This document shows, piece after piece, positions 1 through 7,689 of a stretch of DNA of 64,000 bases. A program made the position numbers and the translations under genes. The DNA is taken from NCBI GenBank assembly GCA_964388485.1, contig CAYMAS010000003.1, forward strand, positions 1 to 64,000, written 5' to 3'. Source of the stretch: JBCDKH01 sp964388485 (lineage in GTDB: Bacteria > Planctomycetota > Phycisphaerae > Tepidisphaerales > Tepidisphaeraceae). Each line of letters starts with the position of its first letter. Position 1 is the first letter of the stretch. The notes beneath the pieces were generated by a model. The model made no database searches, was not told the origin of the DNA, and saw only the letters and a list, made by a program, of their open reading frames with translations.

Positions 1-86
1 ACGCACAACATCGCTCTGTAGCTACGTCACCAGAGGGTCCGGACAGAGCAGGTCGCGAGCCTTTTCTGCTCGACCGGCGAACACCT

Positions 87-332
87 TCAACCCACGGCCT
101 TCTCCTTCGGCTTGCCCTCGTAGCTCAGGTTCGACACGCTCTCGTGGTCGAAGATGCGGAATGCGTAGTCGGTCGCGATGTGGGCGCAGTGGCCGTTGTA
201 CGAGACAACGGCTTCGGGGTGCTGGACGTAGACGACTGAGCCATTGTTCAGCTCGATGTAGAACGGCCGGAACGGCTGTTGGCCGCGGAAGTCGCGTAGA
301 GCTTGCTCGAAGTTTTCCAGCTTCACGGCCAC
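87..332 (-). CDS. Small conserved hypothetical protein (RPFRPF/HPE type)
   Basis: This gene encodes 81 residues from a GTG at 332; a second GTG lies two codons inside. The protein contains QQPFRPFYIELNNGS followed by VYVQHPE. That pattern, a short (R/Q)PFRPF stretch, a beta hairpin with a glycine and then HPE, recalls a small hypothetical family common in planctomycetes whose function I do not know. No signal peptide or membrane segment is visible. It is transcribed divergently from murC with about 120 bp between the two starts. The longer open frame that reaches 902 is antisense to murC and was discarded. Function is unassigned; the gene call rests on the protein-like sequence and compact domain. 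Confidence 0.65.
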   Translation of the reverse strand: MAVKLENFEQALRDFRGQQPFRPFYIELNNGSVVYVQHPEAVVSYNGHCAHIATDYAFRIFDHESVSNLSYEGKPKEKAVG

Positions 333-452
333 ATGATACCCGATGGCCGTTGCATCGGCCTTCGTCGCCGTTACGCTGGGCGGCACATGACCCCTCCCGC
401 GCCACCACGGATGGATGGCGCACCCGAGTTGTCGCGGCAGGAGACAGCAGGC

Positions 453-1874
453 ATGGATCGCCTGCGCAGCCGCTTCAGCCAGCAACGGGTGCACTTCGTC
501 GGCATTGCCGGTTGCGGCATGAGTGGGCTTGCGCACGTGCTGCTCGATGTCGATGCCGTCGTCTCGGGCACCGATCCGACCGACGATGCCATCGTGCAGG
601 GGCTCCGAGAGCGTGGTTGCGAGGTGCGGCAGCGGCAGGATGGAACGCTCGTCGACGAGGGTCTTGCACGAGTCATCCACACCGCGGCGGTGCCGGAGGG
701 GCACCCGGAACTGGTGAAGGCACGTCATCTCGGCATCGAGGTCACCGCCTACGCCGACCTGCTCGGCGAGGTCATGGCCCAGCGTCAAGGCGTGGCCGTC
801 GCGGGGACGCACGGAAAGACCACGACTTCGGCGATGATCGCCTACGCCCTGGTCCGCGGCGGGCTTGATCCATCGTTCGTCGTCGGCGGGACCATTCCGC
901 AACTCGGCGGTGGGTCGCGGAGCGGCTCAGGCACCGTGTTCGTGGCGGAGGCTTGCGAGTACAACCGGTCGTTCCTCAAGCTCCGCCCTGCCGTCGCGGT
1001 CGTGACGAACGTCGAGGCCGACCACCTGGACACATACACGGGCGGGTTGCCGGAGATCGTCGAGACGTTCGGCGAGTTCTGCTCGATGGTGCCGGACGAC
1101 GGCCGCGTGATCATCAACGGCGACGATCCGAACAGCAAGACGCTCGCTGGCGATCGACCGGTGTGGCGGGTCGGGACGGGACTCGGCAACGATTGGACGC
1201 TCGTGCCGACCGGTTTGGCCGACGGCCGGCCCACCGGGCAGCTTCTGTTCGACGGCAAGGTGACGGCGACGCTGGAGCTGAAGATGCCCGGACGACACAA
1301 CCTCATGAACGCCGCCATGGCCGTTGCGGCGGCTGTAGCCGTGGGCGCCGACGTCGTGCAGGCGGCCAAGGCAGTGAGCGACTTCCGCGGGGTCGACCGG
1401 CGGCAGACGCACCTGGGTCGCGCCCGCGGCTTCGAGGTCGATGTCGTCGACGACTACGGCCACCACCCGACCGAGATTCGCCTGACGCTTGGAGCCCTTC
1501 GCGAGCGATACCTCAACGGCCGCGACGGGCGACTGATCTGCGTCTTCCAGCCGCATCAGGCGAGCCGGACACGGCATCTGCTCGATGACTTCGCGACCAG
1601 CTTCGCAGCGGCAGATCTGGTCTTCTTTCCGGACATCTACAGCGTTCGCGACACGATCGACGATCAACGCTTCGTCTCCAGCAACACGCTGGCAGATCGC
1701 GTTCGGCAAGCCGGTCAGCACGGCGAGCACGTGTCGGGCTTCGAGCAGGTCGCTCGGCGGGTTCGGGCCGAGCTGAGAGACGGGGACCTCGTCGTGACGA
1801 TGGGAGCGGGTGACGTCTGGAAGGTCGGCCGCCTGTTGGTCGACAGCGAAGCACCGGTCAAGGAGGCGGCATGA
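453..1874 (+). CDS. murC: UDP-N-acetylmuramate--L-alanine ligase
   Basis: MurC adds L-alanine to UDP-MurNAc with ATP in the cytoplasm, the first amino-acid step of peptidoglycan precursor synthesis. The 473-residue product is of normal family length. It begins with the Rossmann-like VGIAGCGMSG motif, then has the ATP loop GTHGKTTTSAM, the EACEYNRSF and NVEADHLD stretches, GRHNLMNA, and the C-terminal VDDYGHHPTEI and FQPHQASRT motifs of the Mur ligase family. The ATG at 453 is preferred because an AGGAG lies about 10 bases upstream; in-frame ATGs at 387 and 411 give unconserved extensions. The stop overlaps the murB start as ATGA, so murC and murB are translationally coupled. Confidence 0.96.
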   Translation: MDRLRSRFSQQRVHFVGIAGCGMSGLAHVLLDVDAVVSGTDPTDDAIVQGLRERGCEVRQRQDGTLVDEGLARVIHTAAVPEGHPELVKARHLGIEVTAYADLLGEVMAQRQGVAVAGTHGKTTTSAMIAYALVRGGLDPSFVVGGTIPQLGGGSRSGSGTVFVAEACEYNRSFLKLRPAVAVVTNVEADHLDTYTGGLPEIVETFGEFCSMVPDDGRVIINGDDPNSKTLAGDRPVWRVGTGLGNDWTLVPTGLADGRPTGQLLFDGKVTATLELKMPGRHNLMNAAMAVAAAVAVGADVVQAAKAVSDFRGVDRRQTHLGRARGFEVDVVDDYGHHPTEIRLTLGALRERYLNGRDGRLICVFQPHQASRTRHLLDDFATSFAAADLVFFPDIYSVRDTIDDQRFVSSNTLADRVRQAGQHGEHVSGFEQVARRVRAELRDGDLVVTMGAGDVWKVGRLLVDSEAPVKEAA

Positions 1875-2851
1875 CGGTGGTAAAGACCGCATCCCGTAGG
1901 GTGGGCTTCAGCCCACCGTCTGACTCACCGAACGCAGATGGTGCGCTGAAGCCCACCCTACGGGTAACGCTTCCAAAGTGCGTTCGGCATGACGTGCCGC
2001 TGGCGAGATACACGTGGTACAAGCTCGGCGGCCCGGCCCGGTTCTTCGCCGAGCCGCGGGACGAAGTCGAGCTGGCCGAAGTGCTGGCTTTCTGCGACGA
2101 CGAGATTGACGTCTATCCGCTTGGGCTGGGGGCGAACCTGCTCGTCAGCGATGACGGCGTCGACGGTTGCGTCGTGCGACTTGCTGGCGAGCATTGGGAA
2201 CGCGTCGAGATCGACGGCACGACACTGACCGTCGGCGGTGGCGTGAGCATGGCCAAGCTCGTCAAGCGCTGCGAACGCGAAGGCCTCAGCGGCATGGAGT
2301 GCATGGCGGGCATTCCCGGCACAGTCGGCGGCGGTTTGCGCATGAACGCCGGCGGCAAATTCGGCGACCTCTCCAAGCACCTCGTCTCGCTCGACGTGAT
2401 GAACGGCAACGGCTCGCGGCGGACGCTGTTGCGTCACGAGGCGGGCTTCGGCTATCGCACGTCGCGGATCGACGCCGCCTTCATCACAAGCGCCACCTTC
2501 AGTCTTCAAGCCGCCTCGCCGAGCGATGTCGTCGCGAAGACGCGGCAGGTTTGGAACTACAAGAAGGACACCCAGCCGATGGGCGGCCGGGCCGGGCGGT
2601 CGTGCGGCTGCGCTTTCAAGAATCCCACCGGCGACTCGGCGGGCCGGCTCATCGAAATCGCTGGCCTCAAGGGGATCCGCATCGGCGACGCTCAGGTCAG
2701 CGATCACCACGCCAACTTCATCACCGCCGGGCCGGAGGCCCGAAGTAAGGACGTGAGCGACCTTATCGACCTCGTTCGACACCGCGTCGAGGCGGTTCAT
2801 GGCGTTCGACTGCATCCCGAGGTACGCCGCTGGCCCGACTCTGCTTCCTGA
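1871..2851 (+). CDS. murB: UDP-N-acetylenolpyruvoylglucosamine reductase
   Basis: MurB is the FAD-dependent, NADPH-using reductase that converts UDP-GlcNAc-enolpyruvate to UDP-MurNAc. Family signatures include TWYKLGGPARFF near the N-terminus, the FAD-binding LGLGANLLVSD, GMECMAGIPGTVGGGLRMNAG, and the C-terminal GRSCGCAFKNP with IRIGDAQVSDHHANFI. The ATG overlaps the murC stop (ATGA) and has an AAGGAGG just upstream. About 27 residues after the first eight are encoded by an inverted-repeat element (1893-1964) rather than by conserved MurB sequence. A possible internal GTG at 1994 would give a conventional N-terminus. The last codons and stop lie inside the first unit of a 22-bp tandem repeat. 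Confidence 0.95.
   Translation: MTVVKTASRRVGFSPPSDSPNADGALKPTLRVTLPKCVRHDVPLARYTWYKLGGPARFFAEPRDEVELAEVLAFCDDEIDVYPLGLGANLLVSDDGVDGCVVRLAGEHWERVEIDGTTLTVGGGVSMAKLVKRCEREGLSGMECMAGIPGTVGGGLRMNAGGKFGDLSKHLVSLDVMNGNGSRRTLLRHEAGFGYRTSRIDAAFITSATFSLQAASPSDVVAKTRQVWNYKKDTQPMGGRAGRSCGCAFKNPTGDSAGRLIEIAGLKGIRIGDAQVSDHHANFITAGPEARSKDVSDLIDLVRHRVEAVHGVRLHPEVRRWPDSAS
1893..1964. repeat. REP-like inverted repeat inside the murB 5' coding region
   Basis: Two exact 20-base arms, 1893-1912 and 1945-1964, face each other across a 32-base spacer. The core is GTAGGGTGGGCTTCAGC. The element sits 22 bases after the murB ATG and stays open in the murB frame, so it is translated. Size and arm layout resemble REP/BIME or small MITE-like elements. 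No other copy was noticed in the window. Confidence 0.8.
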
Positions 2852-2926
2852 GAACAACAGCTCTGCTTCCTGAGAACAACAGCTCTGCTTCCTGAGAACA
2901 ACAGCTCTGCTTCCTGAGAACAACGG
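2839..2926. repeat. 22-bp tandem repeat, four units, murB/ddl junction
   Basis: Four head-to-tail copies of a 22-base unit, CTCTGCTTCCTGAGAACAAC plus AG, begin at 2839, 2861, 2883 and 2905; only the last ends in GG instead of AG. The murB stop TGA is within unit 1, and the array ends 8 bases before the ddl ATG. Each unit carries an in-frame TGA for the murB frame. Confidence 0.95.
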
Positions 2927-2934
2927 ACTGTTCC

Positions 2935-3879
2935 ATGAATACGACACCTTTGACGATCACTGTGCTCGCAGGCGGACCTGACGAAGAGCGGGCCATCAGC
3001 CTCGCCAGCGGACGCGCCGTTGCGGCGGCGTTGCAGACGGCGGGTCATCGCGTGACGCTCGCCGACGCGACGCCGGATGACCTGTCCGCCCTCGACCTGC
3101 CGGCGGACGTAATCTTCCCCGCGATGCACGGCCAGTATGGCGAAGGCGGGCCGTTGCAGGATGAGCTCGAGGCCAGACGCGTGGCCTACGTCGGGTCCAG
3201 ACCCGAGGCCGCGCGGCTGGCGATGGACAAGTTTGCGGCCAAGGACACGTTCGCCGCCGCGGGACTGTCGACACCGGAGGCCGTGCTGATCGACCGGCCA
3301 GGCCCGGTGGACGTGGCGGGTGATGTCGTGATCAAGCCGTTGAGCGGCGGCAGCAGCCAAGACGTGTTCGTCCGACGTGCCGAAGCCGGTGGCAAGGCGG
3401 ACATTGAGTTTGCGACAAGCTTCCTCATCGCCAAGTACGGCCAGTGTCTCGTCGAGCAGTACATTGACGGCTGCGAGATGACGGTCGGCGTGCTCGGCAA
3501 CGAGGCCCTGCCGCCGATCTGGATCGACGCGAGTCAGACGCCCGCCGGTTGGTTCGATTACGGGGCGAAGTATCGGCCGGACGGGGCCGCTCACCGATTC
3601 GATGCGCCGGACTTGGTGACGCCCGATGCTTTGGTGCGGCTGTGCGATGCAGCGGTGGCGGCTCACGAGAAGCTGGGCTGTCGGGACCTGTCGCGTGCGG
3701 ACTTCATCGTGACGCGTGACGGCACGCCGTGGCTGCTGGAGGTCAATACGATGCCGGGCTTTACGGGAAGGTCGCTGTTGCCGGACGCGGCGCGGGAGGC
3801 GGGGGTGAGCTTTGTCGATCTGTGTGATCGACTCGTGCGGACGGCTGCGGGACGGGAAACGAAGGTGCGGGCGGCGTAG
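2935..3879 (+). CDS. ddl: D-alanine--D-alanine ligase
   Basis: Ddl joins two D-alanines with ATP to make the dipeptide that MurF adds to the peptidoglycan stem. The 314-residue protein has ATP-grasp features: the N-terminal VLAGGPDEERAISLASG, FPAMHGQYGEGGPLQ, the lysine/glycine loop VIKPLSGGSSQDVF, and the metal-binding C-terminal LEVNTMPGFTGRSLLPDAAREAG. It follows murB after the tandem-repeat array, so the ribosome must cross or reinitiate after about 83 bases of repeat; no strong Shine-Dalgarno sequence is seen in front of the ATG. It belongs to the murC-murB-ddl wall block. Confidence 0.95.
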   Translation: MNTTPLTITVLAGGPDEERAISLASGRAVAAALQTAGHRVTLADATPDDLSALDLPADVIFPAMHGQYGEGGPLQDELEARRVAYVGSRPEAARLAMDKFAAKDTFAAAGLSTPEAVLIDRPGPVDVAGDVVIKPLSGGSSQDVFVRRAEAGGKADIEFATSFLIAKYGQCLVEQYIDGCEMTVGVLGNEALPPIWIDASQTPAGWFDYGAKYRPDGAAHRFDAPDLVTPDALVRLCDAAVAAHEKLGCRDLSRADFIVTRDGTPWLLEVNTMPGFTGRSLLPDAAREAGVSFVDLCDRLVRTAAGRETKVRAA

Positions 3880-3901
3880 CGGGTGCGACTTCGTGGTAAG
3901 T

Positions 3902-3983
3902 CTTGAATTCAAGAGTTGTGCCGGGCGGTCGGCTGAGGGGGTCGCTAAGTGGCGGCTCGCGAAAGTAACCGCCAGCCGCCCGG
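3902..3983. other. Structured intergenic region after ddl
   Basis: A perfect 12-base palindrome, CTTGAATTCAAG (3902-3913), is followed by nested complementary segments: CCGGGCGG (3921-3928) with CCGCCCGG (3976-3983), and TGGCGG (3950-3955) with CCGCCA (3969-3974). A T-rich stretch follows. This could be a terminator or a structured leader of the next gene. It is a visual call only. Confidence 0.35.
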
Positions 3984-4044
3984 TCATTTTGCTTGTCGGC
4001 GAGTTGTCGGACGTGCCGATGCTGCTAGTGGAACCTTCTGATCG

Positions 4045-5082
4045 ATGCCTCGAGTGACGCCCAACAAGAAGAAGCGCAAGACCAAGGCCGAACTCCGTAA
4101 GGAGGCAGAAGCCGCCGCGGAGAAGGCCAAGCAACGCAAGCAGGTTGCCGGCACGCTCGTCCGCGCCGCCGCCGTCTGCACTGCGATTGGCGGCGTCGTG
4201 GTCGGTTACAACGCGTTGTCGGCGCACGTCCGCACCGACATCACGATGACCGACGCGACCGCCCTCGGCATCGTCTTCGCCGACCGGCCGGCTTGGATGG
4301 GGGACGACGTCGCCCGCTCCATCAGCGACCGGCTTCGGGCACAGCTCGATACCGCCTCGGCCTCGCAGCTGGATCCGACAATCCTGCAAGCCGCCGCGGA
4401 TGTGCTGACCACCGACCCGTGGGTTCGCGACGTCATCCAAGTGCGTCGTGTTGGCGATCAACTCGTGATTTACTGCGACTGGCGGACGCCGTCGGCGATC
4501 ATCCGCTCGAGTCGTGGCGGGCACACGCGGTATCACCTCGTCGCCGCAGAGCAGGCGAGCGATGCCGATCGCCTGCACGCGGTGCTGCTGCCGTTGCAGT
4601 ACGACTTCGCCACGATCGAGACCATCACCCGAGGGAGCAATACGAGCGAGCCGACGACGAACGGGTTACGAATCATTACCGGTATCGAGGCACAGCCGCC
4701 GGCGGAAGCGGGTCAGGCTTGGCGAGACGATGCCGTTGCTGCGGGCCTTGACATGGCCGCGCTGCTTCAGGGTCATCCCGCCGCGGCAGACGTGACGACG
4801 ATCAATGTCGCCGCCGTCGCTCGACCGGGCTTGCGAAACGTTGCCGCCGAAGCCGTCGAGCAGAGCTACGGGCCGTCGTCGCCCGTCGTCCTCGGCACGC
4901 GGTTCGAGCCGTCGACGGAAATCTACTGGGGCATCCCGCCCCGGCAGCACGACTACGCAGTCGAGCCATCGCCGCAGCAGAAGCTGACGCAGCTGGCACG
5001 CATGCGTGAGATGTTCGCAGGCCAGGCGACGTACCCCGGCTTCATCGACTTACGCCCGGACCAGCCGGTCCACTTGCGCTGA
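4045..5082 (+). CDS. ftsQ: FtsQ/DivIB-like cell-division protein
   Basis: A 345-residue bitopic membrane protein lies directly after ddl, where dcw clusters carry ftsQ. It has a strongly basic cytoplasmic tail (PNKKKRKTKAELRKEAE), one membrane segment at about residues 36-56, and a long extracytoplasmic part. This part includes a POTRA-like stretch (DVLTTDPWVRDVIQVRRVGDQLVIYCDWRTP split by short loops) and ends in YPGFIDLRPDQPVHLR, which resembles the final strand of FtsQ proteins. FtsQ links divisome proteins at the septum. No ftsA or ftsZ follows; the next genes are on the other strand. Identity rests on position and topology because FtsQ sequences diverge strongly. Confidence 0.6.
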   Translation: MPRVTPNKKKRKTKAELRKEAEAAAEKAKQRKQVAGTLVRAAAVCTAIGGVVVGYNALSAHVRTDITMTDATALGIVFADRPAWMGDDVARSISDRLRAQLDTASASQLDPTILQAAADVLTTDPWVRDVIQVRRVGDQLVIYCDWRTPSAIIRSSRGGHTRYHLVAAEQASDADRLHAVLLPLQYDFATIETITRGSNTSEPTTNGLRIITGIEAQPPAEAGQAWRDDAVAAGLDMAALLQGHPAAADVTTINVAAVARPGLRNVAAEAVEQSYGPSSPVVLGTRFEPSTEIYWGIPPRQHDYAVEPSPQQKLTQLARMREMFAGQATYPGFIDLRPDQPVHLR

Positions 5083-5113
5083 CGTCACGCCGGCTGTTGC
5101 CGTTTCTACTGGC

Positions 5114-5416
5114 TCAGTTGAAGGCCGCGGCGAGGGGCTCGATGTCGATGACTTCGGGTCGGCCGGCGGAAATGTTCCACTGGACCATCGCGACGAAACC
5201 GTTGCGCTTGTCGAGGACGTACAGGGCTTCGCTGCCGTCGGGCTGGGCGCTGGTGGCGAGTTGGTAGTCGCGGCTGTCGGCCGTCTCACCGGCAGACGCG
5301 GGAGCGAGCAGAGCGTTGGGCGTCACCGCGTGCAGGCCTAGCAGGATGGCGAAGATGATCGCGCTGACGCCGATCCAAAACGTGCGCGTGTCGACGGTGG
5401 TGGTGCTGTGCTTCAT
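5114..5416 (-). CDS. Small single-pass membrane protein, paralogue of the next gene
   Basis: This unrecognised 100-residue protein has a membrane anchor or signal segment at about residues 13-30 (FWIGVSAIIFAILLGLHAV). The remainder reads as a small exported domain: DYQLATSAQPDGSEALYVLDKRNGFVAMVQW. The pattern of YxLxT/P, a gap, then Y(V)xDxRxGxxxAx is shared with the product at 5466-5795, so the two look like tandem paralogues. They are followed by a third short membrane protein in the same direction, and the three probably form one operon. Function is unknown. Confidence 0.65.
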   Translation of the reverse strand: MKHSTTTVDTRTFWIGVSAIIFAILLGLHAVTPNALLAPASAGETADSRDYQLATSAQPDGSEALYVLDKRNGFVAMVQWNISAGRPEVIDIEPLAAAFN

Positions 5417-5465
5417 GAGGAAGGGTGTTGAGGATGGAGAAGAAGAGACTCGGGCTCAACAGCCC

Positions 5466-5795
5466 TTATTGACCCTGGCGGGCACGTTCAAAGAACTCGG
5501 ACAAACGCAGCGGCGCAATTGCCTCGATGCCGCGTTGGCGGTCGTAAGCGAGTGCCGACAGGTTGCCGCTGCGGGTATCGATGACGTAGATGATGTCCTG
5601 GTTGGCGCTGGTGAGCTGAGCCGGGACCATCAGGTACTCGCTGGCCGGCTGGAACTCCGCGTTCGCGTTGGCGGCGGGCGTGAGGCTTTGGCCGGGGTTC
5701 AGCAGCGACCACGCGAGGGCCACGTTGCCCGCGACGAGGAGGCACAGGACGGAGGTCGCGACGGGGCGTCGGCTTCGGAACAAGCGTGTCAGCAT
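5466..5795 (-). CDS. Small exported/membrane protein, tandem paralogue
   Basis: This 109-residue product has a basic start (RLFRSRRP), a hydrophobic segment at about residues 12-30, and an exported part containing YLMVPAQLTSANQDIIYVID and RSGNLSALAYDRQRG. It parallels its neighbour at 5114-5416: both have an anchor, a Y-rich strand, then a (Y/L)VIDxRxGN-type strand, which suggests one repeat of a beta-sheet or propeller-like fold. Gaps to the flanking genes are 49 bp (downstream) and 20 bp (upstream). I do not recognise the family. Confidence 0.65.
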   Translation of the reverse strand: MLTRLFRSRRPVATSVLCLLVAGNVALAWSLLNPGQSLTPAANANAEFQPASEYLMVPAQLTSANQDIIYVIDTRSGNLSALAYDRQRGIEAIAPLRLSEFFERARQGQ

Positions 5796-5815
5796 GGGTG
5801 GCGAGGGTGGAAGAC

Positions 5816-6082
5816 TCAGTCGAGGTGCGTGCGGCGGGCGTCCTTGAAGAGGACGATCATCGACACGAGGGCAAGGCCGGCAAAAGCGAAGTAGGCGTAG
5901 ACCGGGCTGTCGCCCGACTCCAGGATCACGTCGGTCTCGGGATAACCGCGTAGGCGGCCATCAGCGTTGCGAACGAGGAAGTCCTGCTCGTTCTGCGCCG
6001 ACGCCAGGTCGCTACCCAAGAGCAGCGAGCCGGCGAAAATCGCGACGAGCATCAGGCGAGACCGGTGGCGAGCGAGTGGCAC
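5816..6082 (-). CDS. Small exported membrane protein, unknown function
   Basis: From the GTG at 6082 this encodes 88 residues. An N-terminal signal-like segment (RLMLVAIFAGSLLLGSDLASAQ) is followed by a short extracytoplasmic part (NEQDFLVRNADGRLRGYPE), a C-terminal membrane span (YAYFAFAGLALVSMIVLF) and a basic tail KDARRTHLD. A longer frame starts at 6148, but its extra N-terminus is not signal-like. It appears to be first in a three-gene unit of small membrane proteins. Function is unassigned. Confidence 0.6.
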   Translation of the reverse strand: MPLARHRSRLMLVAIFAGSLLLGSDLASAQNEQDFLVRNADGRLRGYPETDVILESGDSPVYAYFAFAGLALVSMIVLFKDARRTHLD

Positions 6083-6152
6083 ACCTGCAGCATAGCAGAG
6101 GCGGCGGCCTGCTCCCAATGGAGCATCGCTGATCGAAGCCATCATCACGACG

Positions 6153-6650
6153 CTAAAGCCACGCCTCGATCGGTTTGGCGAGGTTGCGGAACGTTTCCGC
6201 CGGCAGGCTGACCGTGTCCCACTGCTCGCTTCGCCGCTGCATGTGGTCGCGATAATCTCGGAGCGAGACGGCGAGCATGTGGTAGTGCCGGTCGCCCGTG
6301 CTGGTCTGATGAACGAAGTGGCCTGGTGGCGGCGTCAGGACGGGGTCGACCTCGAAGTTGAAGGCGAAGAGCCCGCAGAAGTCGTCGCCGAAGACTCGCT
6401 CCCACTGGAACAAGTCGTCCACGTCCCGCCGCGTCGCCCACGTCTGCAGCGACGCCCCGCCGGTGGCTTTGCGACCTTTGACGTCGACGAGCAGGTTCCT
6501 GCCGCCGCGGCTGTAGACGACGAAGTCGAAGCTCTTGAGCTTGCTGCCGCTGAAGAGAGCCTTCTTGGACTCATCCACCGCCACGTACGGCAGCCGCTTG
6601 TCGCGGAGCATCGCCTCGAACGACCGCTCGTAGTGGTTGTGTCGCAGCAC
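6153..6650 (-). CDS. HYExAFE family protein
   Basis: This 165-residue protein starts at a GTG ten bases after the stop of the upstream glycosyltransferase. The N-terminal HNHYERSFEAMLRDKRLPYV carries the HYExAFE signature that names a planctomycete-restricted family of unknown biochemical role. The middle, KLKSFDFVVYSRGGRNLLVDVKGRK, looks like a nuclease-type core with an aspartate and a VDVKGRK strand, as in the PD-(D/E)XK fold; that reading is inference. FGDDFCGLFAFNF and a C-terminal helix follow. It is the last gene behind the GT9 gene. The longer in-frame extension to 7073 is antisense-like shadow and was excluded. Confidence 0.85.
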   Translation of the reverse strand: MLRHNHYERSFEAMLRDKRLPYVAVDESKKALFSGSKLKSFDFVVYSRGGRNLLVDVKGRKATGGASLQTWATRRDVDDLFQWERVFGDDFCGLFAFNFEVDPVLTPPPGHFVHQTSTGDRHYHMLAVSLRDYRDHMQRRSEQWDTVSLPAETFRNLAKPIEAWL

Positions 6651-6660
6651 CCGCCAAACC

Positions 6661-7665
6661 CTACAGCAACTCCACCACCCGCGGCAGCACTTCCTCCACC
6701 GGCGTCCGTGAGGCGGGACCGTCATGCTGATGCACCCGCGTCGCGAACCGGCCGGTGTAGGGGCAATAACGCTCGAAGTCGCGATAATGGCCCAGCAGGA
6801 CGAGCCCGTCGGCACCGACTGCGTTGGCCAGATGAGCCGGGCCCGAATCGATGCCGACGAACAGCTTGGCGTGGCGGATGACGTGGGCGGTCTCCAGCAC
6901 GTTGAGCCGGCGACGGAAGTCGATGGCGTCGGGAATCTGGACCGGCTGATCCTCCCGGCCGCCGACGATGACGATGGTCTGGCCCCGCTGCTGCAGATGC
7001 CCTGCCAGGCCGATCCAGCCCTCCTGGTTCCAGTCCCGTTCGGCTTGATTGCTCGTGGTGTGGAAGACGACAAAGTCGCTCGGCAGGCCGGGTGGCAGCG
7101 ACAAGTCGGGCGGCAGGTGCAGCGTCGGCTGCGGGTCGACGGCCAGGTCTGCTAAGCCTGTCTCGCCGAAGCCGCCGGCGATGGTCGCAGCGTGCAGGAG
7201 AGGGCCGTGGTGGTAGTAGTTTTCGATGTTGATTTCCGCCGGCACGTCCTCGCGACGCAGGAGCAGGTCGGTCTTCGGACACCACCGGCCCCGCGTCTGC
7301 AGGTCGTGGACCGTGTCGAACACGCGAGGTGCCGCGAGATAAACCCAGTCGCCAAGGCACGCCAGTTCCAGGACGTGGTCGACGAGCGGATGATGCTCCA
7401 CCAGCGGCCGCCACGCGGGCGAGACGGCAAACGTCAGGTGGGCCGTCGGCTGACGATGCTTCGCCTCGCGGATCAGGGGTTCAACCGCGACGACGTCGCC
7501 CATGTGCTCGAGCATCGCGACGACGACCTTGGGCCGACCGGCCTCAACGCTCGCCAGCTCTCGCCGGAGTCGTCTCCGAATGCCACTGGCCCGCAGGCGT
7601 GCCAAGCCACGGGTTCGGCGTTCCTTCCCTTGCAGAATCCACAGAAACGGCTGAAGCGACGGCAC
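6661..7665 (-). CDS. Glycosyltransferase family 9 (heptosyltransferase-like)
   Basis: This 334-residue protein from a GTG at 7665 matches the GT9/heptosyltransferase layout. An N-terminal Rossmann domain carries KVVVAMLEHMGDVVAVEPLI, like the D-L/I-G-D motif. The C-terminal nucleotide-binding domain carries VVFHTTSNQAERDWNQEGW, TIVIVGG, and KLFVGIDSGPAHLANAVG, the conserved D-S-GxxH block. GT9 enzymes transfer sugars from ADP- or NDP-sugars to lipid or surface glycan acceptors in the cytoplasm. Its setting among other glycosyltransferases and an exporter supports a role in envelope glycan assembly. The sugar cannot be predicted. Confidence 0.88.
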   Translation of the reverse strand: MPSLQPFLWILQGKERRTRGLARLRASGIRRRLRRELASVEAGRPKVVVAMLEHMGDVVAVEPLIREAKHRQPTAHLTFAVSPAWRPLVEHHPLVDHVLELACLGDWVYLAAPRVFDTVHDLQTRGRWCPKTDLLLRREDVPAEINIENYYHHGPLLHAATIAGGFGETGLADLAVDPQPTLHLPPDLSLPPGLPSDFVVFHTTSNQAERDWNQEGWIGLAGHLQQRGQTIVIVGGREDQPVQIPDAIDFRRRLNVLETAHVIRHAKLFVGIDSGPAHLANAVGADGLVLLGHYRDFERYCPYTGRFATRVHQHDGPASRTPVEEVLPRVVELL

Positions 7666-7689
7666 GGGTCGAGCGTAGGTGATGCGTGG

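Noticed and set aside
2839..2926. The 22-bp repeats as a CRISPR array
   Set aside because: There are no unique spacers between units and no cas genes.
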